Source of the DNA: Paraburkholderia sp. DHOC27
GTDB taxonomy: Bacteria; Pseudomonadota; Gammaproteobacteria; Burkholderiales; Burkholderiaceae
Assembly: GCF_003429005.1 (NCBI RefSeq)
Contig: NZ_QVQV01000002.1
Location: 124,001 to 188,000, forward strand
Length of the DNA: 64,000 bases
Reading direction: 5' to 3'
The notes under the pieces were generated by a model that saw nothing but the letters and a program-made list of their open reading frames with translations, did not search any database and had not been told where the DNA came from. The position numbers and the translations under genes are program-made. Shown in pieces: positions 23,591-31,831 of this stretch. Position 1 is the first letter of the stretch. Every line of letters starts with the position of its first letter.

Positions 23591-24526
23591 TCAGCCAAGC
23601 GCCGCCGCGACAATCTTCGCCGCTTCCGCAATCACCTGATCGTTTGGCTGCGCGTTGGCGTCACTGTTCGTGTGATAGACCGCGAGGATCACCGGCTTGC
23701 GGCCAGGCGGCCAGAGAATGGCGAGGTCGTTGCCCGTGCCGTAGTCGCCCGTGCCAGTCTTGTCGCCCACTTGCCAGCCCGCGGGCACGCCCGCTGCGAT
23801 CCGCTTCGTGCCGGTCGTGTTGCCGCGCAACCATGTTTGCAGCGTCTCGCGCAATGCCGCCGGCAAGGCGTCGCCGAGCGTCAGCACCTGGAGCGCATGG
23901 GCCATTGCGGCCGGCGTCGCGGTATCGCGCGGGTCGCCGGGGATGGCGTCGTTCAACGCCGTTTCCCAGCGGTCGAGCCGGAATTCATCGACGCCGATCG
24001 AATGCGCGAACGAAGTCACACCAGACGGACCGCCCGCCTGCGCGATCAACATGTTTGCCGCGGTGTTGTCGCTGTACTGCAGCGCCGCGCGACACAGTTC
24101 TTCAATGGTCATGCCATCCGCAACATGTTTCTCGCTGATCGGCGAATAGTGCACGACTTCCTTTTGCGAGTACTTGATGCGCCGTTTCAGCAGCCCTTCG
24201 TTGCGCTCGCTCATCGTGAGGATTGCGCCGGCCAGGATCACCTTGAAGGTGCTGCAAAACGGAAAGCGCTCGCTCTCGCGATACATGATGCGCGCACCGT
24301 TGCCGGTATCCAGCGCGTACACGCCGAGGCGTCCACCGAAAGTGCCTTCGAGTTGTGCGAAGCGGGCTGCGTTGGGATTGGCGCTGGGGTTCGCATTTGC
24401 GGTGGCGTTCGCATTTGCGTTGGCACCTGCGGAGGCACTATCAGCGGCACGGGCCTGCACCGCGAGCGATAGCGGCAACGCGGCGGCGGCCAGCAACCAT
24501 GAACGGCGACTGCTTGAATACGTCAT
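23591..24526 (-). CDS. Class A beta-lactamase (PenA-like)
   Basis: 311 residues from the ATG at 24526 (MTYSSSRRSWLL). Another ATG 18 bases upstream is possible. The signal has a twin-arginine (SRRSWLLAAAALPLSLA), suggesting Tat export, as known for Burkholderia PenA. Active-site motifs are all present: CSTFK (Ser70-x-x-Lys73), YSDN (Ser130), RWETALNDAIPGD (Glu166 omega loop) and KTGTGDYG (Lys234). It hydrolyses penicillins and probably some cephalosporins in the periplasm. Cys69 is present but the position-238 Cys of class A carbapenemases is not. Between signal and domain lies an Ala-Asn-rich repeat linker. No AmpR/PenR-type regulator adjoins it; the upstream LysR is of another type. Confidence 0.93.
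   Translation of the reverse strand: MTYSSSRRSWLLAAAALPLSLAVQARAADSASAGANANANATANANPSANPNAARFAQLEGTFGGRLGVYALDTGNGARIMYRESERFPFCSTFKVILAGAILTMSERNEGLLKRRIKYSQKEVVHYSPISEKHVADGMTIEELCRAALQYSDNTAANMLIAQAGGPSGVTSFAHSIGVDEFRLDRWETALNDAIPGDPRDTATPAAMAHALQVLTLGDALPAALRETLQTWLRGNTTGTKRIAAGVPAGWQVGDKTGTGDYGTGNDLAILWPPGRKPVILAVYHTNSDANAQPNDQVIAEAAKIVAAALG
24371..24424. repeat. 18-bp in-frame tandem repeat in the beta-lactamase linker
   Basis: Two near-identical 18-bp units (24389-24406 and 24407-24424, GTTCGCATTTGCGKTGGC) are preceded by a more diverged third. On the minus strand they encode the Ala-Asn-rich segment between the export signal and the folded enzyme. Confidence 0.8.
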
Positions 24527-24581
24527 GTGTTTTCTCTTCTCCATCTAAAGGGTGACACGCGCGGCCAGGCACAACGCAACG

Positions 24582-25442
24582 CTACTCGCCAATCCACGAA
24601 CCCCGCAGATCGCTGTCATGCAGCAGTTGCAGCAACGTTCCGGCAGGACGGCTCAAGCGTCGGGCCGCGAGCGCAATGAACTCCACGTCCGGCAGGTTCG
24701 GCAGACTGGCGCTATTGACCGGCGGCGCCAGCCCACGCCCCGCCACGTACTGCGGCCGTACGGTGATGCCGAGTCCCGCCCGCGCCGCCGCGATACAGCC
24801 CGAATGACTGCTGCTCGTGCAGACCACCTGCCAGCTAAAGCCGGCTTCCGCGAGCGCATCCAGCACCACCGCGCGAGTCACGCTCGGTTCCGCGAGCAGG
24901 ATCAACGGCAATGGCTGTGACAGATCAACCAGCGTGCCAGTTCGCGCCAACCACTCCAGACGACCGGTAAACAGCGGCACGCCGCGCCGGTCGCCGAGCC
25001 GACGCTTGCCGACCAGCAGGTCGATCGCGCCTTCTTCCAGCAGTTCGTAGAGCTTGCCGGTCATGCCGATGGTGATCTCCAGCTCGACGTCCGGGTGTGC
25101 GTTGCGAAACGCCGCCAGCACCGTGGGTAGCGGCCCGAGCGCGACATCGTCGGAGGAGCCGAGGCGCACGCGCCCTTTCAGGCGCGGGGCGCGAAACTGC
25201 GATTCGGCGCGGGAGAGCGCCTGCAGGATGATACTGGCGTGCGCGAGCATGGCCTCACCGTCGGCGGTCATGGCCAGCGAATGGGTGTCGCGCACGAAGA
25301 GCCGCCGCCCCACTTCTTCTTCGAGGCGGCGCACGTGTTCGCTCACGCTCGACTGCGTGAGTCCGAGGCGCCGCCCGGCTTCGGTAAAGCTATGGCAGGC
25401 GGCCACGGTGGCAAAGGTCTTGAGCCAGACAGGATTGAGCAT
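24582..25442 (-). CDS. LysR-family transcriptional regulator
   Basis: 286 residues. The HTH is at the N-terminus (WLKTFATVAACHSFTEAGRRLGLTQSSVSEHVRRLEEE), followed by a type 2 periplasmic-binding-like effector domain (GRVRLGSSDDVALGPLPTVL). It diverges from an MdtD-like MFS pump gene, with a palindrome in the 179-base spacer, so control of that pump is the simplest reading. It lies 55 bases upstream of the beta-lactamase on the same strand. It lacks the AmpR/PenR N-terminal sequence, so a classical beta-lactam induction role is not supported. The ATG at 25442 is adjacent to the palindrome and has no strong Shine-Dalgarno. Confidence 0.88.
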   Translation of the reverse strand: MLNPVWLKTFATVAACHSFTEAGRRLGLTQSSVSEHVRRLEEEVGRRLFVRDTHSLAMTADGEAMLAHASIILQALSRAESQFRAPRLKGRVRLGSSDDVALGPLPTVLAAFRNAHPDVELEITIGMTGKLYELLEEGAIDLLVGKRRLGDRRGVPLFTGRLEWLARTGTLVDLSQPLPLILLAEPSVTRAVVLDALAEAGFSWQVVCTSSSHSGCIAAARAGLGITVRPQYVAGRGLAPPVNSASLPNLPDVEFIALAARRLSRPAGTLLQLLHDSDLRGSWIGE

Positions 25443-25450
25443 CGCGCATT

Positions 25451-25471
25451 GTTATCGGCAACGGCGATAAC
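25451..25471. promoter_or_regulatory. Palindromic LysR-type box in the lysR/mdtD-like divergent spacer
   Basis: GTTATCG-N7-CGATAAC has 7-bp perfect arms. It contains the T-N11-A pattern typical of LysR recognition sites and lies 9 bases from the lysR start, 150 bases from the divergent pump gene. Autorepression plus activation of the pump is the usual use of such a site. Confidence 0.6.
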
Positions 25472-25621
25472 AGTCAATATCCCTAGTGGGGTTCCCGATT
25501 GACGAAGATGTCAATATGATGGCGAGATCGAACCATTTTTTAGCCGCACCACCCCGCTTATAGCTCATGACGAAAACGTCGTCGCGCGAGCCGGGCCCGC
25601 GCCGCTTGCCGGGAAGTTCAC

Positions 25622-27022
25622 ATGAGTAAGGATTCAAGTCAGACCGCGTTACTGTGGATCGTCGCCGCCGGCTTTTTCATGCAGTCGCTCGACACCACCA
25701 TCGTCAATACGGCGTTGCCCTCCATCGCGCACAGCCTGAACGAGCGGCCACTGGCCATGCAGCCGGTCATCGTCGCCTACACGCTCACCATGGCGATGCT
25801 CACGCCCGCCTCCGGCTGGCTCGCCGACCGCTTCGGCACGCGCCGCGTCTATTTCGCCGCCATCCTGATCTTCGTGCTCGGCTCGCTGTGCTGCGCGAGT
25901 TCGCATACTTTGGGACAGTTGATCATCGCGCGCGTGCTGCAGGGCGTGGGCGGCTCGATGCTGCTGCCCATCGGGCGCCTCGCGGTGCTGCGCAGTGTGT
26001 CGGGCGAGCAGTACGTGTCGGCGCTGGCGTTCATTTCGGTGGCGGGACAGGTCGGGCCGATCGTCGGCCCGACACTGGGCGGCTGGTTCGTGGAGGCCGT
26101 TACGTGGCACTGGATCTTTCTGATCAACGTGCCGATCGGCGCGATTGGTCTGTTCGCGGTGCATCGCTATTTGCCGCGCAGCACCAGCACGACCGCGCCG
26201 CCTTTCGACGTGATCGGTTGCGCGCTGCTGTCCCTGTGCATGATCGCGTTTTCGCTCGCCGTGGAAACGCCGGTGCAGACGCATCGGGCCGCCTGGTCGA
26301 GCGGGCTGTTCGTGCTCGGGCTGGCCGCCGCGCTCGCCTACATCCCCTACGCGCACCGTCGCACGAATCCGCTGTTCAAGCTGCGTCTTTTTAGCGAACC
26401 CAATTTCAGCGTTGGGCTGATCGGCAATCTGGTGTGCCGTATCGGCTCCAGCGCCGTGCCGTTTCTCGTGCCGCTCTTGATGCAGTTGCAACTCGGCTAC
26501 ACGCCGCTGCATTCCGGCATGATGATGCTCCCCGCAGCGCTCGCCGGCACGGTTGCCAAGCGCTGGATCGCGCCGCTGATCCGCCGCTATGGCTACGACA
26601 CCTTCCTGCTGGTGAACACGGTGATCGTCGGCTCGGCTATCGTCGCCTTCGCGCTGATCTCACGCGGCACGCCAGTCGCGCTCGAAATCGTGGTGCTGGC
26701 CCTCTTCGGCGCGGCCAACTCCATGCAGTTCGCGGCCATGAACAGCGTGACGCTCAAAGGGCTTTCGCACGAGGACGCGGGCAGCGGCAACAGTCTCTTT
26801 TCGATGGTGCAGATGCTGGCGATGGGCCTCGGCGTCTCCATCAGCGGCGGCCTCGTGAATCTGTTCACCGCGCAACTGGATTCGGCGGCCACCGGCTTCC
26901 GGCTCAGCTTCATTTGCGTGGGCGTGATTACGCTGGTGTCGGCCCTGGTGTTTCGCCGGCTCGACGTCACGCCGCCCACGGTTGCGCCCGTGGGCCGTAC
27001 GGCGACTGAAAGCGGCCGTTGA
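25622..27022 (+). CDS. MFS transporter, DHA2 family (MdtD-like)
   Basis: 466 residues, about 14 hydrophobic segments, inner membrane. Motif C-like and DHA2 markers are visible: SLDTTIVNTALPSIAHSL in helix 1 and WLADRFGTRRVYF (motif A). GQVGPIVGPTLGG sits in helix 5. The N-terminal sequence closely follows the MdtD branch, a proton-driven exporter whose drug range is modest and whose physiological substrate is unclear. The start ATG at 25622 follows GGGAAG. It is likely controlled by the divergent LysR protein. A hairpin at 27025 separates it from the convergent c-di-GMP gene. Confidence 0.88.
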   Translation: MSKDSSQTALLWIVAAGFFMQSLDTTIVNTALPSIAHSLNERPLAMQPVIVAYTLTMAMLTPASGWLADRFGTRRVYFAAILIFVLGSLCCASSHTLGQLIIARVLQGVGGSMLLPIGRLAVLRSVSGEQYVSALAFISVAGQVGPIVGPTLGGWFVEAVTWHWIFLINVPIGAIGLFAVHRYLPRSTSTTAPPFDVIGCALLSLCMIAFSLAVETPVQTHRAAWSSGLFVLGLAAALAYIPYAHRRTNPLFKLRLFSEPNFSVGLIGNLVCRIGSSAVPFLVPLLMQLQLGYTPLHSGMMMLPAALAGTVAKRWIAPLIRRYGYDTFLLVNTVIVGSAIVAFALISRGTPVALEIVVLALFGAANSMQFAAMNSVTLKGLSHEDAGSGNSLFSMVQMLAMGLGVSISGGLVNLFTAQLDSAATGFRLSFICVGVITLVSALVFRRLDVTPPTVAPVGRTATESGR

Positions 27023-27024
27023 TG

Positions 27025-27052
27025 GGCGGCGCCAGGCGTTGCCTGGGCGCCG
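27025..27052. terminator. GC-rich hairpin between convergent genes
   Basis: GCGGCGCC-AGGC / GCCT-G-GGCGCCGC with a 3-base loop and one bulged G spans nearly the whole 30-base gap between the MFS and c-di-GMP genes. There is no T tract on either strand, so it may only slow polymerase or assist Rho. Confidence 0.45.
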
Positions 27053-30000
27053 CTAGTCGATCACATCGCTCACGTCGTTCAGATTGGCCGCTTCGCTCAT
27101 GTCGGTCATGGCGCTGATCGCGTCGAGCGCGCGGCGCGCTTCGACCTCGCGGAAGTACGTCTCGAAGCCTTCCACCGGCAGCGGCCGGCAGAAATAGTAG
27201 CCCTGATACGCATGACAGCCTTGCGCGGCGAGGAAGTCGCGTTGCGCGGCCGTCTCCACGCCCTCCGCAATCACCCCGAGCCCGAGGCTCTGCGCCAGCG
27301 CGACGATGGTGCGGGCGATGGCGGCGTCGTTGGGGTCCACCAGCACATCGCGCACGAACGAACGGTCGATCTTCAACTGGTTGAGCGGCAACAGCTTCAG
27401 GTACGACAGCGACGAATAGCCCGTGCCGAAGTCGTCCAGTGAAAACACCACGCCGTGCGCCTTGAGCGCGGCCATTTTCCGCGCCACGTCCTGGGCGTTG
27501 TCCACCAGCACGCTTTCGGTCAACTCCAGTTTCAGCCGGTCGGGACGCGCCCCCGTGCGCGCCAGCACGGACAGCACTTTCTCCACGAAATCGGCTTCGC
27601 GGAACTGCTGGATGCTGACGTTGACGGCGATGCTCAACTCCGCCATGTCGGGCCGCGTCGCCCAGATTGCCAGTTGTGCGCAGGCCGCTTCGAGCACCCA
27701 GCCGCCCAGCGCGACGATCAAACCGGTCTCTTCGGCGAGCGGAATGAAATCGACCGGCGCCACGGTGCCACGCAACGGATGCTGCCAGCGCACCAGCGCT
27801 TCGGCACCCGTGGTGCGGTCGCCGTCGATCTGCGGCTGATAGTGCAGCAAGAACTGGTTGGCCTCGATGGCATGCCGCAGCGCCGCTTCCAGCGCGGCGC
27901 GCTCCACCACCACGGTCTGCATGTCCGGATCGAAGAAGCACACCGCATTGCGGCCACGCTCCTTGGACTTGTACATCGCCAGATCGGCCTGCTTCAGCAG
28001 TTCGTCCATGGAAGCCTGATGGCCGCTGAACACGGTCGCCCCGATACTGGCGGTGCTGCGATATTCGAGTTCGCCCAATTGATAAGGCATCCCAAGCACC
28101 TGCAACAGCTTCTCGCCGAGCGCTTCGGTCTGCCGAGCCGCTTCGTGATGATTTTCGTTGAGACTGCCGAGCACCACCACGAATTCGTCACCGCCCACCC
28201 GCGCCACGGTGTCGCTCTCCAGCACGCTCGCGGCGAGGCGCTGCGCCACCTGTTGCAACAACAGATCGCCCTTGTCGTGGCCGAGCGTGTCGTTGAGCGT
28301 CTTGAAGTGATCGAGGTCGATGAACAGCACCGCGCCGCACGCCTCGCTGCGCGCACTTGCCGTGATGGCCTGCATCAAACGGTCGAGCAGCAGCGTGCGG
28401 TTCGGCAGACGGGTCAGCGCGTCGTAGAACGCCAGTTCGCGGATGCGCTCTTCGGCAATCTTGCGCTCGGTGATGTCGTGGTGCGTGCCCACGTAGTGAC
28501 TGACGATGCCGTCCTCGCCCATCACCGCCGAAATGGCCAGCCACTTCGGATACACGTCGCCGTTCTTGCGGCGCCCCCAGATTTCGCCCTGCCAGCCGCC
28601 CGAACGATGAATCGACTCCCACATCTCGCGGAAGAACGCTTCGTCGTGTCGTCCCGACTTGAGCACACGCGGCGTCAGGCCGACGATTTCCTCCGCGCTG
28701 TAGCCGGTGCATTCGGTGAAGGCGGAATTGACGCGCAGGATGGTGGCGCTCGCGTCGGTGATCATCATCGGTTCGAGCGAATCGAAGGCGACCGCGGCAA
28801 TGCGCAACTCGGCTTCCACCTGTTTGCGCTCGGTGATATCGCGCCCGCTGGTGCGAAAGCCGATGCAATCGCCCTTCGCATCGTTGATCGGCACCCACGA
28901 AACCGATAACCAGACGAGCGAGCCATCCTTGCGCACGCAACGGAATTCCAGGTCGTCGCCGCGAAAGCCCTGGCTGCCTTTGAGAAATTCCGGCGCCACG
29001 CGCGGCAGGTCTTCCGGATAAATCAGCGTACGTGCGAAGTCCGGCATGGCCATGCACTCTTCGACGGTATAGCCGATATAGTGCTCCACCGAAGGATTGA
29101 TCCAGCGCGGCTTGCCGTCCGGTCCCCACCACACTTCCCAGTTGACAGTGCAGTCGGCAATGGCGCGGAATTTCTCCTCGCTTTCGCGCAGATCGCGCGT
29201 CATCTTCGAGGCGAGCCGCATCGCGCGTCCACGGCCGGTCATCATCAGCCAGGTGAGCAAGGTGAGCAGCAGGCTCAGGCCCGTCCCCGCGCTCGCGATC
29301 AACCACTCGGCGTTACGGCCGAAACGCGCCTTGAAGGCGTCGCCGGCGCACATCGAGAGCGTCCAGTCATGGCCGCCCACCACCAGATATTCGTTGGCCG
29401 AAATGATCGCCGGCAGGCTCGGATGCCGCGCTTCGCCGCTGCGGTACAGCAACGACGATTCGGCGTTGCCCACGCCATCGAACATGGCAAGCGTCAGGCC
29501 GGGCGGCTCCTCGCCGTACAGGCTGGCGATCACGTCGCGCATGCGAAACGACGCATACACCCAGCCGACCAGATGCGCGCGGCGCTGCTCGACCGTGTCC
29601 TGCGGTTGATGTTGCGCATAGATGGGCAGATACATGACGAAGCCCGGATGGGCCACGGGGGCGGTATCGACCGACAGGCGCACCTTGCCGGAAATGGTCG
29701 CCATGCCCGAATCGCGCGCCTGCTCCATCGCGCGCCGCCGCACCGGATCGGCCCAGCCGTCGAAGCCGAGCGCAGCGCGATTCAGGCCAATGTTCGGCTC
29801 GCGCTGGATGACCGGCGCATAGTCGTCGCGTGGGCCAGGCGGGCGGATCGCGTAGCCTGGCTCGCCCTGCTTGCGCATCGCATCCACATGTGCGGCGACC
29901 TGCGCAGCCGGCACCCACTGCTCCACGCCAATAGCCTGAATGCCGGAGAAATTGGCGTCGAGATCGAGCGTGTTGACGTAGCCGCGAAAGCGTTCGCGAT

Positions 30001-30226
30001 CCATGCCGCCGGTGGTGGTGAAGAGACTCTGCACGCCGCGCAGCAGCAGTTCATAGGTGCCCATGCGCTGTTCGACCCGGCCCACGGCATCGCCCAGCAG
30101 ATAGTCGAACTGGGTCTGCAATTCGTTGCGGGCCGCGATGCGCTCGTGATCCCATACGGCCCACGTCACGCCGAGCGACGCGCATAGAACCAGCAGCGGC
30201 AGCAGAATCAGGCGCGGCCAGTTCAC
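27053..30226 (-). CDS. CHASE-PAS-PAS-GGDEF-EAL membrane protein (c-di-GMP turnover)
   Basis: 1057 residues from a GTG at 30226. One TM at about 5-25, a periplasmic CHASE domain at about 40-270, a second TM at about 307-330, PAS at about 345-465, a second PAS at about 475-590, GGDEF at about 600-765 and EAL at about 775-1035. The diguanylate cyclase motif is intact (VGGDEF). The position of the inhibitory RxxD site reads LESD, so product inhibition is probably lost. The phosphodiesterase motifs are intact (EALVRW, ELTES, DDFGTGYSS, EGVET). Both activities are therefore possible. The start codon overlaps the stop of the upstream binding-protein gene by four bases (GTGA), which implies translational coupling and a shared signalling task. 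Confidence 0.92.
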   Translation of the reverse strand: MNWPRLILLPLLVLCASLGVTWAVWDHERIAARNELQTQFDYLLGDAVGRVEQRMGTYELLLRGVQSLFTTTGGMDRERFRGYVNTLDLDANFSGIQAIGVEQWVPAAQVAAHVDAMRKQGEPGYAIRPPGPRDDYAPVIQREPNIGLNRAALGFDGWADPVRRRAMEQARDSGMATISGKVRLSVDTAPVAHPGFVMYLPIYAQHQPQDTVEQRRAHLVGWVYASFRMRDVIASLYGEEPPGLTLAMFDGVGNAESSLLYRSGEARHPSLPAIISANEYLVVGGHDWTLSMCAGDAFKARFGRNAEWLIASAGTGLSLLLTLLTWLMMTGRGRAMRLASKMTRDLRESEEKFRAIADCTVNWEVWWGPDGKPRWINPSVEHYIGYTVEECMAMPDFARTLIYPEDLPRVAPEFLKGSQGFRGDDLEFRCVRKDGSLVWLSVSWVPINDAKGDCIGFRTSGRDITERKQVEAELRIAAVAFDSLEPMMITDASATILRVNSAFTECTGYSAEEIVGLTPRVLKSGRHDEAFFREMWESIHRSGGWQGEIWGRRKNGDVYPKWLAISAVMGEDGIVSHYVGTHHDITERKIAEERIRELAFYDALTRLPNRTLLLDRLMQAITASARSEACGAVLFIDLDHFKTLNDTLGHDKGDLLLQQVAQRLAASVLESDTVARVGGDEFVVVLGSLNENHHEAARQTEALGEKLLQVLGMPYQLGELEYRSTASIGATVFSGHQASMDELLKQADLAMYKSKERGRNAVCFFDPDMQTVVVERAALEAALRHAIEANQFLLHYQPQIDGDRTTGAEALVRWQHPLRGTVAPVDFIPLAEETGLIVALGGWVLEAACAQLAIWATRPDMAELSIAVNVSIQQFREADFVEKVLSVLARTGARPDRLKLELTESVLVDNAQDVARKMAALKAHGVVFSLDDFGTGYSSLSYLKLLPLNQLKIDRSFVRDVLVDPNDAAIARTIVALAQSLGLGVIAEGVETAAQRDFLAAQGCHAYQGYYFCRPLPVEGFETYFREVEARRALDAISAMTDMSEAANLNDVSDVID

Positions 30227-31041
30227 GGCGGCGGCTGGAAATCGACCATCGATTCGACGAGGTCGGGATTGAAATACTTCGCGAAGATACGGCGTACCGT
30301 GCCGTCGGCGCGCATCTGGTTGACGAGCGCACGCCACTTGTCGCGCTCCGTTGCGGACAGGGCCCGCTTCGACATGATCAGACCGTGTGGCACGGCCGGA
30401 TCGTTGAATTCGACGATGGTGGTGACGTCGCGGATCTTCTTGTCGTCGATGGCGGGATAATCGAACGGCTCGATGATCATCCCCTGGATGCGTTTGCTGA
30501 GGAGCGCCTGGTAAAGCGGCTCGATGCCGCCCGCCTGGCTCACGCGATTCTCGGCAGCCAGCGTGTCGACCAGATGGTTGGCCGAATCGCTATAGCGGAA
30601 ACTGCGGATCACGCCGAGCTGGAACTCGTCGTTGTGCTCGAAATCGGCGAGCTGGCGGATACCCGAATCCTTGCGAACCAGCAGGTAGAACTTGTCGCTG
30701 AAGTACCAGGCGAACGACGCATACTCTTCGCGTTCGGCGTTGGTGATACCTGAGAGACTAAAGTCGAGCGCGCCGGACTCGATCAGTTTCCAGATGCGCT
30801 GGCGCGACATCAGGCTCACCTTGATCTGGCAACCGCTGCGGCGCGCCAGTTCGTCGGCGAAGTCCTTGTCGATGCCTGAGTCGGTATCGACCGAATACAG
30901 CAGGCCGTGATCGTGCAGCGCGAGCGTGAACGGCCGCGAGCAGTCGGGGCCGGCCGCAAACGCGGTATTCGTCCAACCGGCCACGCCAGCGGTCACGCCA
31001 ATCAGCGCGAGCAGCAGACCGCCAAGGCTACGTCGAATCAC
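30223..31041 (-). CDS. Periplasmic solute-binding protein, family 3 (coupled to c-di-GMP protein)
   Basis: 272 residues from a GTG at 31041 that has GGAGA 6 bases upstream. A signal peptide (SLGGLLLALIGVTAGVAGWT) ends near AFA-AGP. The mature domain is an amino-acid-binding-type bilobal fold (FTLALHDHGLLYSVDTDSGIDKDFADELARRSGCQIKV, RQRIWKLIESGALDFSLSGIT, AWYFSDKFYLLVRKDSGI). No ABC permease or ATPase gene adjoins it. Instead its stop overlaps the start of a CHASE-GGDEF-EAL membrane protein. It probably delivers a bound ligand signal to the periplasmic CHASE domain, an inference from gene order and coupling. Confidence 0.88.
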   Translation of the reverse strand: MIRRSLGGLLLALIGVTAGVAGWTNTAFAAGPDCSRPFTLALHDHGLLYSVDTDSGIDKDFADELARRSGCQIKVSLMSRQRIWKLIESGALDFSLSGITNAEREEYASFAWYFSDKFYLLVRKDSGIRQLADFEHNDEFQLGVIRSFRYSDSANHLVDTLAAENRVSQAGGIEPLYQALLSKRIQGMIIEPFDYPAIDDKKIRDVTTIVEFNDPAVPHGLIMSKRALSATERDKWRALVNQMRADGTVRRIFAKYFNPDLVESMVDFQPPP

Positions 31042-31514
31042 AGGGTCTCCAGCGAAGAATGTGAGGGAGCTACGAGCTTCTGTACGGCAACTGCGGGGAA
31101 CGGCAAGGCAACCGCCGGGCAACCACAAAGCTACGGAACGGCAAACCTGGCACGACAAGCGGTAAAAGCGCGCCGCCTTGTGGCCCGGCGCGCCCATCTA
31201 CCCACGGCGCATGGCTGGCGGCGCCATCGCTGACGCACTTTGCCCAGAAGCGCCCTACTGGTTATCGGCCGCGCGGGGGGATTCTTTAGTTCAGGCAAGC
31301 CGGACATCGCGTGATGCGATGCAGCATCCCCTCTATCACTTCGACCGCTGAGCGGTTTTACCTCGACGGCGGGAGATTAGCATGATCGAAATTCGCCGGG
31401 CCGAAGACCCTGGAATCACAACGCGAGGTGCGCAGGCGGGAACGCTGAGGCACGCGGCAGCGCGTGCCTCAGCGTTGCAGGCAGAAACTGATAAAAACTG
31501 CCGGGCCGATTCGA
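31042..31514. other. Spacer with a perfect 16-bp hairpin and a degenerate 11-bp repeat
   Basis: 473 bases with no gene. Bases 31099-31153 show a degenerate 11-bp periodicity (AACGGCAAGGC, AACCGCCGGGC, AACCACAAAGC and two weaker units), upstream of the binding-protein gene. Bases 31441-31476 form a perfect inverted repeat, arms AACGCTGAGGCACGCG and its complement around GCAG. It lies 38 bases beyond the stop of the DUF3096 gene. No T tract follows on either strand. Confidence 0.6.
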
Positions 31515-31661
31515 TCAGTGGATATGGTCGCCGAACAGACCCAGCAGACCAATGATGATCAGATACAGCGCCACGATGAAATTGAGCAGGCGCGGCACCA
31601 CGAGGATCAGGATGCCGGCGATCAGCGCTACGAGCGGGCCCACGTTCGTCACGATATGCAT
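31515..31661 (-). CDS. DUF3096 small membrane protein
   Basis: 48 residues, almost entirely one or two hydrophobic helices: VGPLVALIAGILILVVPRLL then NFIVALYLIIIGLLGLF. The central VPRLLNFIVALYLI pattern is that of the DUF3096 family, short inner-membrane proteins of unknown role. A strong AAGGAG precedes the ATG at 31661, which favours this start over a 23-residue N-terminal extension. A large hairpin follows its stop. It diverges from a LysR gene. Confidence 0.85.
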   Translation of the reverse strand: MHIVTNVGPLVALIAGILILVVPRLLNFIVALYLIIIGLLGLFGDHIH

Positions 31662-31791
31662 GGTTTGTTCTCCTTGTATTGAATGCGGAAAGTGCGGCGA
31701 AACCTCGAAAGGCTCAGATGGCCGGAGCAATCGTCATGCCCGGTTACCTAGTGTAGTCGCATCCTCGCGGCCTCGTCATGGTCATTTCGCG

Positions 31792-31821
31792 TTAGCATGA
31801 ACGGGCTGCCATTCATGCTAA
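31792..31821. promoter_or_regulatory. Perfect 10-bp-arm palindrome overlapping the LysR translation start region
   Basis: TTAGCATGAA-N10-TTCATGCTAA ends 10 bases before the LysR ATG and touches the AAGGGA ribosome-binding site. It could be a dimer operator in the DNA or an RNA hairpin occluding the ribosome-binding site. Both would give autoregulation. Confidence 0.65.
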
Positions 31822-31831
31822 AGGGACATTC

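Noticed and set aside
23591..24526. Carbapenemase reading of the class A beta-lactamase
   Set aside because: Cys69 is present but the KTGTGDYG region lacks the partner Cys of the 69-238 disulfide.
24582..25442. PenR/AmpR-type regulator of the beta-lactamase
   Set aside because: It is not divergent from the enzyme gene and its HTH sequence is unlike AmpR; it faces an MFS pump gene with a shared palindrome.
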